From contig JAOXYB010027002.1 of the NCBI GenBank assembly GCA_028565635.1, forward strand, positions 1 through 15,615: a stretch of 15,615 nucleotides of DNA. The letters run 5' to 3'. Shown one piece after another: positions 1-8,536 of this stretch. The notes under the pieces are model-generated. The model was not told the DNA's origin. It made no database searches and was given only the letters and a program-made list of their open reading frames with translations. Every line of letters starts with the position of its first letter. Within the stretch, counting starts at the first letter, position 1. The position numbers and the translations under genes were made by a program. This DNA comes from Phoronis ovalis (Eukaryota; Phoronida; Phoronidae).

Positions 1-2890
1 AAAACTGAAGCTGTTATCGCGAGACAAAGAAAGTGTTACATACGACAACAACGACGCCTACACTACGACAATATGCCATCCACCACTACGTGGATGGGCA
101 TAATAACTTTACAAACAAATTACTTCAAAGCATTTTGCGGAATAAAGGCCGGGCGTTCTATCCGTTTAATTACAGTAATAAGGATGACACTAAAGATTAT
201 TCCATTTTATCTGCTCACACACTAGAAATTCTTATTCGAAGCTTATTAGCATCGCTCACTGTCATTAACAAAATCACGAGAAAAATGAATAGACACAAAA
301 TTTATTTTGGTGAGACAATTCACCGAATAACTATTACACTTTACTTAATTTACAAATGGTTTCTCCAGATCAATTTGCCGAGAAAAGGCGATACAATATT
401 ATTACACTTGAACAGAGAATGATACAGTTACTACAGTCGTCGAATGACACTGGAATCGAAGTGAAGACTTTTAAGATAAATTTTCAACAAAAAATATTCA
501 GTAACTATAAACTGACATAAACGTGTTGGAGAGCGTCTTTACCGAATATTTAACTTCAAAATGTGATACTGCAAATTCATAAGTTTCATACTTAACGCTA
601 TCTCTATTCTCAATTATTAACATTGCAAGTTGCAGTCTCAATTTCAGGAGACTTAGAAAGGGATATTTATAGTCCACAGAACCGGATGACTGATGAAGAG
701 TATTCTGTCTTTTTGATAATGCCACACAGCGAGACTAAAAACCATTTCGTATACAATTCGCTGCAGTGTCCATTCAGTGTGGATTATTCTGTCCGATTTC
801 CCCGGAGGGTACATGGGTCAAAGACTGGGTCCACAAGCGAAGACACAAACGGAAACAAACAATCGCGTAAAAATGGGACATTTTTATCAATCAGACCCTT
901 TCCGCGTTAAAGGCATATATTTAGCAAATATGGTTTTACTTTTTAGAATGGGTCTGCTGATTTTTTCGCCATTGGACCCTGAGTGTACGCATTTTACGTA
1001 TTCAGGTTTGCCAAAGTGTTTTTTATTGAGGTATGCCATAGGGTCACTCTTTAAATCTGCATATCTACCAAAGGGATGCATTTTTAGCAGGCTTGTATAC
1101 ACATTTAGGAACATGTGGACCCACCGTTAACACATGACCCCGGGGGTTTATCTCAGAGAATCCCTACAAGAAAGGGTATATAGACACCCTTAAACATAAT
1201 CTACAAATTACTAGTATATCATACATATCACTACAAACAAACCATTTCGAAATAAGAATACATTTAAGAAAATTAACTAGATACTACAGTTGAAATGATA
1301 CACATCCACCAAGTTTACATTTTTTTTTTCTGGAACAAAAGATACTGGAGAAGACCAAATAATTTTCATCACTTTTTCAATCTAAGTATTTCACACAGAA
1401 TATTGCACGTTATAGAACCATATCCGACTATTTACAAAATGTCAAATGTGGGACTCATTCAATGCTCCCAATTCTGGTTATATATTATAATATAAGTTGT
1501 TTTACTCAACTAACATTCCATATTAAGATTGTATGCTGACCCAGTGTGTCGTTCCATGTTCTCGATTTGGTTTAATTTTCAAATTCTCGTCATTTTCACT
1601 AACTTTAAGATAAAAATATTTAAAAAAAATTAGAACCAGGAGTCCGGTAACTTTTAGAATTAGTATAGAATTGCAGAAGCAAGAACATGAGATGTTACAC
1701 TTGGCCACAAAAAAATAATCTAGACAAAACATCAAATCTGACTGCTAAAGCAAACAGCAATGCTCCAGGTATGGCTTGTCTCAAAACTATCCAGTGCAAT
1801 CTGTAGCGATTCACAGCCATAAAAAAATCACTTCCAAGAAAGAATTCTCACATTTCTAATTGTTTTCAGAAGGCTTTTCTATTGATTTGTGTTTAACTGA
1901 TTATTTTCATAAACTGTATATGTAGGTACACATTTCTGCAACATAGTGTAATTTTATAACCACTTTTACATTGCTGCCCTGTCTTTACAAAAATATATGC
2001 ACCTTAAATAAGATTCAAAAGTATACCTTTCTGTCACAAAAACAGCAGACAAAAATCCTGTTTTGAATGCAATATAATGGGATTAAAAAAACACAACTTA
2101 AATACCTACAATAGCAGTGCTGACAACACATATCTCAAGAAACCAAGTCAAACACTTTTGCTACAAAACTTCATAACTTAAGTTAAGACACCTAATATAG
2201 GCTGTTCCACTTAAATGACCACCCAAGAGGACAGGTGGACTTGAAAGAAATAATTACTGTGCTAGGAGGGTGCATAAAGATTCCATTACAAGTGGAGGGC
2301 GATGTCAAGAATTGATTTTTTGGGTAGTTAATTTTAATGGGGGGAGAATAAATATTGAATAGTAAGGTGTGGGTAAAAACATATGTACCCCTCCCCTGGA
2401 AGTTATGTTAAATGTGACATTATAAATTGTCTGCATCTACACATATTACAAACATCATTTGCCACAAGTTAAAAACAAAATAGGAATGAAACCAAAGAAA
2501 CATTCATAAATATAATTGCAAAACATCAGCTCTTCTATTTGTATGTTAAACATTATTTTAAAATAATGTTGAAGAACTTGCTTTTTTTTTCACTTTTAGC
2601 AAACATGGCTTAGAAGTGCAAAGGTTTTTGCTATTTTGTTTTATCTGAGATATTTAGTTATGATTTTTCCTGCACATAGTTTCTCACAGTACGTACAGAT
2701 AAACATAAATGCTCCTTCATCCTCAATCCATCATGTTCGAAATTTATCCTTCCTGTACATTAAAAAGCTGACTACACGTGTCTGTAACTTTGTACAGTTC
2801 ATTGTCCCAGCTCTTTAGGCATCCACAAGCAAACTTAATCCACACCTGTCAATATATTTTTAGAAATGAATTGAACCTGCAAGTTTCGGG
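1..2890. other. Non-coding flank downstream of the DNAJB12 gene, including its unmapped 3' UTR
   Basis: No supportable gene was found here. The part next to 2890 must hold the 3' UTR of the minus-strand DNAJB12 gene, but its end cannot be placed. No AATAAA read on the minus strand occurs close to the stop codon; a weaker ATTAAA (minus strand, 2338-2333) is the nearest candidate. The stretch also holds a 22-bp perfect palindrome (2549-2570), a somewhat more GC-rich patch with repeated GGGTC/GACCC words (about 780-1150) and an open frame at 9-422 that lacks an early ATG. Everything else looks like AT-rich intergenic DNA. Confidence 0.6.
2549..2570. repeat. 22-bp perfect palindrome
   Basis: The left half AACATTATTTT is followed directly by its exact reverse complement AAAATAATGTT. 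It lies about 320 bp beyond the DNAJB12 stop, probably in the 3' UTR or just past it. AT-rich palindromes arise easily by chance, so no function is claimed. Confidence 0.8.
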
Positions 2891-3000
2891 CTATGCATAT
2901 ATTTCCTGCACTCGATCACAGGATGGTGTTTTCATACCACTGGCTCGTTCGTACATCTTTGCATCATTAAAATTTCTAGCTCGCCATAACAAATTTTCTT
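2891..3000 (-). CDS. DNAJB12: DNAJB12 exon 8 (C-terminus and stop)
   Basis: Residues 337-372 read [11 protein letters not shown], then [13 protein letters not shown] and TAG at 2893-2891. The PSC motif near the end is shared with human DNAJB12 (TPSCSRLSE). The acceptor is TTTGTAG|AAGAA. Confidence 0.96.
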
Positions 3001-6000
3001 CTACAAAGAAACAAGAGAAAAAATAAAATGACGATAAAACACTGGATTTTGAACGCTTTTCACGGTTGTATTAAATATAGTCTGTTATCCCGCAATAGCT
3101 CCAATCCCTTACTTCATCCCTATAATGAAGTTCAGCTTATCCAGGACTATTCCCATTATCTACCATCAAAATCTTTTTCTAGAAACGGTACAGCAATAGC
3201 GTACAGTACAGAAACTCCAACACTTGTTGACATGATTTTAATACACCAGCGCAGTTTTTACGATGTGACCCCACCAGTGAGTTGAGCAAAATTCACTTAC
3301 TTGTTGTTCTTTCTCTAAAACAGTTTTCCCTTAAATTATTGATGTATTCATGTTCCACACTTCTCTCTATTTGTTTTATACTGGGTCCTCTATAATCTTG
3401 CCCGAAAGTTGGCTTAACATAATATGGTACAGCTAAGTTTTGTGTTTTCCGTTCATATGGATATTTCCTACAAGTAAACATTATCAGAAATGCAATCAGT
3501 ATACATAACTAGCCACTTTACCTTTGGCGTTGGTAAGCTTGTTACAATTTCCCTATATGACAATCTGCCATTCAATAATTAAATAATGAAATGAAAAAGA
3601 ACTTAAAGTATATCACAATCAGAAGTTATTTCATGCATGTTCAACAAATGTATATACTAGCACAATACAATGTATGCCGTTATAATAGTCTATCAGCTTA
3701 AAGTTTACAGTAATGTTTCTTAATAGATTTGGTCAGTACATATAAAGTATCTACACATATTTAGTTCACATATGTTATATCAAGAGGACGCATTTAAGAT
3801 TTAATGGAAATCAAATATAATTGGAATGTAGGATTTCTATGGCACAAGTATGAGTAACTTAACTGCAAAGCTGATTTAAACATGCATGTTTGCTATAAAA
3901 AGTATAACAATACAGCAGACTTAACTTACTGTGAGCGTGTGAACATGTATGCTGGATCACTAACGAAGAATGAACTCATCATAGAGAGTAAAACGAGGAG
4001 AAATAATGGCATTAACTGTAGACATACTGTCATCCCTTGGCTCTATATAAAAATAAAATTTTGTAAGTAAGGTAAAAAACCATTCCATCAATAATAGATT
4101 CCTAAAAAATACGGATATACAAAAATTCACGAAATGCATACAATAGATGTACAAATATGGGCACTCAATAAGGACTGTTCTACTTGGGTGTACAGACCCA
4201 CTACCAAAAATACATTTGACATGGTATTAAGCACAACTTTGTTATGTAAGAGTAACCAGAACAAAGACTAGATCATACCAGGCATGATTTTGAGTAGATT
4301 TCAATAGCATAATATGGTTTTCATGATGAGTATAAATACAAGTATGTTTTGTAAGCAGTGTACAAAAAGTAAAACTTACATCATTATCACGATTTCGACC
4401 TGCACTGAAGTTGTACGTCCGGTAATACTGCCTACCTCCATCTCGAGTTCTAACATTCTGTGAAGGGAAGCCTCCACCAAAAAACATATTAAAAAGATCC
4501 TCTGCTGAAACATCACCTGAAAAGAAACAATTAAAATAGATAAAACACAGAGGTAATTTAAATTAATGTAATCACTTGAGTATCTTTGTACATCAAATAA
4601 GCTGAACACTGAACTAAACTACTGCAATATTGAAATGCAGTTTGTAGTAAAATGTAAACAAAAATACCTTAATAGCTACACAAAGCAAAACATTGAGGTC
4701 CTGGAGCCAAATTATCCCAAGAAATACCAGAACATAAAATGTAGTTTCCAGTTATTTGGTGTATCTTAGATAATACTTTCTGTTAAGTTACATTGTATTA
4801 AAATTTGTACACTACATCCAGTAAAAATTATTGCACGATAATTCAACACTTTTAAGGTTTATAAATCTTACTTTCAAATCCATGCGAGTAATCATACTGG
4901 CTAAATCCATTCCTGTGCTGATGCCTATGTCTGATTTCATCTTCTGATCCATATAAATCGTAACGTTTTCTTTTTTCTTGATCACTCAGTACGGCGAATG
5001 CATTGCCTATTGCTAAAGCAACAAAATACAAATAATCCTATTAACCTTGTTAAACTCCTGCTTTTAACTTAGCTAGCCACTATGACACAGATACATATGC
5101 ACAGACGGTAGTCTTAAGCTTGCTTCAAATGATCTAGCTTACACATGATCTTTTCCTTAAACAAATCATAACTACGTTGATTAGGAACTAAACAGGTCAT
5201 TCACACGTGTAGCACCAAAATATACTTTACATCATTGATAGTATTTACCTTTTTCGTTAAATACTTTGATAGTAAATAGTACTAAACTAGAAAGGGACCC
5301 TGCGATTTTTCACGAGTACAGTCCTTGTATATAGATTACAGTAGGCCACATAAAGTTAGTGTCTCGGTTAAATGCTAGGGGAATATTAGTGTCTGGGTTA
5401 AATGCTAGGAACCACCAATGAGAAGGTGTTTAACGTACAAATACGCAGCGGGCATGGAATGTTCGACATCGACAGTAAAATATGCTGTAAATGACAACGT
5501 AAATCATCTACCGGACACAGGTACACCCCGACACAGGTGTGCATCTAGATGTAGTATTGGTGAGAAAAATCGAGTCCTTTCATTTAGTAACATAGATGTT
5601 TCGATTTTTTATAATAAATAGAAAACCACAGGAAAAACTTCACTATTTATAAACACTTTGTGGAACCACTGGCCACATTTCCATGTTTTATGAATCAATT
5701 TGCATGATTGTACATTCACAAAATATTGAACTGTAGGAATCTTTGGGTTAGTATGCACCTGCACCACCAAATGGATACAACAACTTTAAAATACCTTTAA
5801 ATGCTTCGCTGGCCCCAGGTGCATGATTTTTATCAGGATGACACTGTAGCGCTAGTTTTCTGTATGCTTTTTTTAACTCTCCCTCCTCTGCTTCTTTTGA
5901 GACACCAAGAATTTCATAATAGTCTTTGCATGTCTGTATCCTTGAAGAAATAAAAAACACATCCATACACAAAATGTTCAGATTTATAGCAATAGCTACA

Positions 6001-8140
6001 AACAATACCTTTAGAACAAGTTACTAGTACCCTATTAAGTTATTCTTCACCATGGTGAAAGTGAATGTAAGCATAGTTACATAGTTACAAATAGTTACAT
6101 ATTTGCTTCTATTCTAAAAAAATAAATTGAATTTAATATGTTCTCTGTTTTCAGTCCAATGTCATGTGGACTATGCATGACCTAGGACTTAAGCATGCAA
6201 AACAAAGATGAACTATGAACAGATAGACTTAGTAAATTACTAAACTGCTGATTTTATCATGCACACAGCAATTTAAATATATGATGAAATGCTTGGACTA
6301 ACGGGTGGGAGAATTATTTCACTATTTATTAACTGTCATATGTTGGTCATGTGTCTATTTTTCAGATATACTCACACAGCCAAACTAAAGGCAGATATAC
6401 AAATAGACATATGAAGTTAAGAACACCTTTTGATAGCCTGCGACTGTTCTTGTGTATATGAGTGGTGATTCTCTGAAGTATGTGTACTACTGTTATTTCC
6501 TGTATTTTTCCTATGCCTAAAGTCATTTTCTTCATCATTTTCTTCTGTTGCATTTCCATTACAAGTTCCATTCATTTGATTCAATTTCTCTAATAGTTCT
6601 GAAATTTAAGACATACCCAAGGTTAGGATTCTAAGTATTTTAATGTGCCAACATACTAACAGATAAAGCGAATAACCACTGCTCTTTCTTGATCAAGGCC
6701 ATCAAGTTTTAACACTGACTACCTGTATAATTTTTTTGGCTAGATGGGTTGTGTTCAAAGGATAATTTCTCAGAAACCAAAGCTCGGATTATCTTGGTGC
6801 CAGTACTGATGGAAAGTGTTTCTAGTGGTATATTAACATTCTAGAAAAATCATCTGTTAAACAATGCATAAGAACTCTGTCCAATTTTGGCTGGAGAATT
6901 TTTAAAATTGTAATAACGAAGTAAGCCTCAGAAGACAAGAATTGGACTAAATTCAAGTAGAACTCTGTTGAGGAGAACAATGCATACACATTCACATCAT
7001 CCGATGTCATAAATAATGTATTGTTTACGTAGCGCATATGTTATTTGTTTTATTAGATATTGTTTACTATTTTTCAGATATTTTGTTGAAAAGACCACGG
7101 ATATTAACCAAAAGAGATCTTGATACCTGAAATATACTAAAATTTGTCAGAAAAGGTATCCCTAGCCAGTGGCATATCCCTGTTAGCTCCATACACTAAG
7201 AAACCATCTGGTGTTCGGAGGATGAAACATGGGTAGCAGGTAATTTCTTGAGTCGGATTCCCAGTACTCCTAATAATACTAATAGGCCCAATATCTGACG
7301 TACTGGTCCAAACACTTTCCTATTCAAAAACTATTGTCTTTCGAAATTAACAAAAACTATGAAAATCAGCAATGATCCACTGGTCTTAGTTTGTTAACAT
7401 CAAGTGAAAAATATATAGATATTTCTTGTGGCACAACATTTGTTAATATAAATATGAAGTGACCATAATGACATTTCTCGGGCGTCTACATTGATTTTCA
7501 CTTATTTTTAACCATCTGATTTGTTTACACCAGCTAAGACCATCGTAATATTGTCGTATCAATAATTTCATCGTACGGTTGATTTTTTATTAAATTTGAA
7601 AGATGATAGCTTTTCAATAGGAAAGTGTTAGGACAAATTTTGGGCCTATTATTAGGACTTGACTCCCAAATGTTATAGATCAGAAATACCAACACTAATG
7701 GAGGAGAGAGCAAAAAGAAATCAGAAACTGTCTGTATAGACGAATTAAGCAGTATTTCCACCGTTAAGTTTGTTATCAAATGTTGCTATATACCATCACA
7801 TTCATTCAAATATTACGATATTTAGTATTATACGTGTAGTAAATCATGAAGAAGTTCACTAAATGTACTGTAATAAAATCACCGGCCTAAATCCTAATCC
7901 GATCTGCTGGAATGATCGGTATAAACTTCCCTGATTGCCTGAATCGAATTCAGTAAGCATTTTAAAACAGCAGTTTTACGAAAACATGACAGACAAATTT
8001 GAATTACCTCTAGCATGCTGTGATGGATATAATCTGTCAGCTTTATTTAGAAACCTTTTAGCCTTCTCATTATCCCCTGATTGTATACATTGCTCCGCAA
8101 TCTTTATGCATCTCTCACTATCATCCTTGTTCCCGTCCAT
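2891..8140 (-). CDS. DNAJB12: DNAJB12/DNAJB14-type ER-membrane J-domain co-chaperone, complete, 8 coding exons
   Basis: Exons on the minus strand are 8140-8008, 6598-6427, 5940-5795, 5012-4872, 4516-4380, 4042-3930, 3467-3301 and 3000-2891. All joints are GT-AG and keep frame, giving 372 residues (human DNAJB12 is about 375). Order of parts: conserved N-terminal helical region (1-45), Asn/Ser/Glu-rich linker (46-100), J-domain (about 107-172) with HPD at 136-138, a Gly/Phe-containing segment with NMFFGGGFP (207-215), one membrane span (about 248-269), then the C-terminal domain typical of DNAJB12/14 (DUF1977; about 270-370). Known family role: tail-side ER-membrane protein whose cytosolic J-domain stimulates Hsc70 in ER-associated degradation and membrane-protein quality control. 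Invertebrates usually have one gene for the vertebrate 12/14 pair, so the symbol could equally be DNAJB14. The start was chosen because [11 protein letters not shown] matches the family N-terminus. Confidence 0.96.
3301..3467 (-). CDS. DNAJB12: DNAJB12 exon 7 (luminal C-terminal domain, first part)
   Basis: Residues 281-336 include [29 protein letters not shown] and [11 protein letters not shown]. These are the most conserved blocks of the DNAJB12/14 C-terminal domain (DUF1977). The acceptor is TTGTAG|GAAA and the donor ACAA|GTAAGT, phase 1. Confidence 0.97.
3468..3929 (-). other. DNAJB12 intron 6 (462 bp)
   Basis: Phase-2 intron with donor GTAAGTT and acceptor TTGTAG, between the membrane-span exon and the luminal-domain exon. 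Nothing else was recognised. Confidence 0.85.
3930..4042 (-). CDS. DNAJB12: DNAJB12 exon 6 (transmembrane segment)
   Basis: This is a short exon, residues 244-280. It encodes the single membrane span, [15 protein letters not shown], then [10 protein letters not shown]. Of two possible AG acceptors (exon start at 4042 or 4040), only 4042 keeps the frame. The donor is CTCACA|GTAAGT, phase 2. Confidence 0.93.
4043..4379 (-). other. DNAJB12 intron 5 (337 bp)
   Basis: Phase-0 intron with donor GTAAGT and acceptor TTTTTATATAG. Nothing else was recognised. Confidence 0.85.
4380..4516 (-). CDS. DNAJB12: DNAJB12 exon 5 (Gly/Phe segment)
   Basis: Residues 198-243 carry [15 protein letters not shown], closely matching the segment after the J-domain in human DNAJB12. 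The acceptor is TTTTCAG|GTGAT and the donor AATGAT|GTAAGT, phase 0. Confidence 0.97.
4517..4871 (-). other. DNAJB12 intron 4 (355 bp)
   Basis: Phase-1 GT-AG intron. AT-rich; no repeat or RNA gene was recognised. Confidence 0.85.
4872..5012 (-). CDS. DNAJB12: DNAJB12 exon 4 (end of J-domain)
   Basis: Residues 151-197 complete the J-domain with [19 protein letters not shown], then a His/Arg-rich stretch (IRHRHQHR). The acceptor is CTTTAG|CAAT and the donor GAAA|GTAAG, phase 1. Confidence 0.97.
5013..5794 (-). other. DNAJB12 intron 3 (782 bp)
   Basis: Phase-1 intron splitting the J-domain. It contains a 30-bp tandem duplication (5356-5409). The plus-strand open frame near 5418-5621 has no family resemblance and is treated as chance. 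Confidence 0.85.
5356..5409. repeat. Two-copy 30-bp tandem duplication
   Basis: TTAGTGTCTCGGTTAAATGC followed by TAGG at 5356-5379 is repeated at 5386-5409 with one difference (TCTCGG against TCTGGG). The period is exactly 30 bp. It lies inside DNAJB12 intron 3. Confidence 0.85.
5795..5940 (-). CDS. DNAJB12: DNAJB12 exon 3 (first two-thirds of the J-domain, with HPD)
   Basis: This exon encodes [13 protein letters not shown], the basic helix II (KKAYRKLAL) and the invariant HPD loop that stimulates Hsp70 ATPase, followed by [12 protein letters not shown]. The acceptor is CTTCAAG|GATA and the donor AAAG|GTATT, phase 1. The intron interrupts the J-domain just before its AIG.AF.VLS helix. Confidence 0.98.
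5941..6426 (-). other. DNAJB12 intron 2 (486 bp)
   Basis: Phase-2 intron with donor GTGTTC and acceptor TTCTTCAAG. AT-rich. A short local repeat of AGTTACA words lies near 6076-6098. No gene was seen. Confidence 0.85.
6427..6598 (-). CDS. DNAJB12: DNAJB12 exon 2 (low-complexity linker)
   Basis: Residues 45-101 form a polar linker rich in Asn, Ser, Thr and Glu, ending in SQAIK. The acceptor is TTTCAG|AAC and the donor AAAAG|GTGT (phase 2). Sequence conservation is weak, as expected for this linker. The frame is fixed by the phases of exons 1 and 3 and by the family-like [12 protein letters not shown] ending. Confidence 0.93.
6599..8007 (-). other. DNAJB12 intron 1 (1,409 bp)
   Basis: Phase-1 GT-AG intron between the N-terminal exon and the linker exon. 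Nothing supportable as a gene was seen. It contains a 60-codon stop-free minus-strand frame without an ATG at the start (7319-7140), discussed in the findings. Confidence 0.85.
8008..8140 (-). CDS. DNAJB12: DNAJB12 exon 1 (N-terminal region)
   Basis: This exon encodes residues 1-44 and the first base of codon 45. It reads [17 protein letters not shown] and ends at [11 protein letters not shown], the pattern of the conserved DNAJB12/14 N-terminus. The donor after 8008 is G|GTAAT, phase 1. Confidence 0.95.
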
Positions 8141-8469
8141 CTTGAATCCTCAAATACCTAGAAATACATTTTATAAAGATGATTATGATTTGTTAAACTG
8201 CTTCCATGACAGAAAATTAGCCAATTACAAGCAATGTTTGATGTGCATTTAAAGCTGACGTATCGGAACACTGCCATCTATCGAATCAGTTTTGTAACAT
8301 ATTTTGTAATAAGCACCAGATGTCACTTTTTCCAGGTGAGTTGGGTGAGTCATTTCATTTGCATGACAAACAAGCGGTGTGGACGGCAATAACGACATTC
8401 CATAGCGAATCTGCAAAAAGATATCTGATATTAAACAATATCTGTAATTTGATCGAGTTACCAAGAAAG
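8141..8469. promoter_or_regulatory. Probable bidirectional promoter between DNAJB12 (minus) and the Ly6 gene (plus)
   Basis: The two start codons diverge with 329 bp between them, so both 5' UTRs and both core promoters should lie here unless there are upstream non-coding exons. Visible candidate elements are a CCAAT box at 8221-8225, a CRE-like TGACGTAT at 8256-8263, and an arthropod-type initiator TCAGT at 8286-8290 facing the Ly6 gene. No convincing TATA box stands at a suitable distance. Element calls are by eye and each is individually weak; the divergent layout is the stronger evidence. Confidence 0.5.
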
Positions 8470-8536
8470 ATGTCACTTCAGGTGATACACCTAACCATTA
8501 TAGGTGTGATTATAATTGGAGTGTGCCTTCAAAACG
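8470..8536 (+). CDS. Ly6 gene exon 1 (signal peptide)
   Basis: Twenty-two codons plus one base, almost all signal peptide. The donor is ACG|GTAAGT, a near-perfect consensus, phase 1. The reading frame is open further upstream to an ATG at 8320. Confidence 0.88.

Noticed and set aside
5418-5621. 67-codon plus-strand open frame in DNAJB12 intron 3
   Set aside because: It lies wholly in an intron of an opposite-strand gene, resembles no family, and its length is not remarkable.
7935-8252. 105-codon plus-strand open frame overlapping DNAJB12 exon 1
   Set aside because: It is the antisense shadow of the genuine minus-strand first exon plus flanks, and begins without an ATG.
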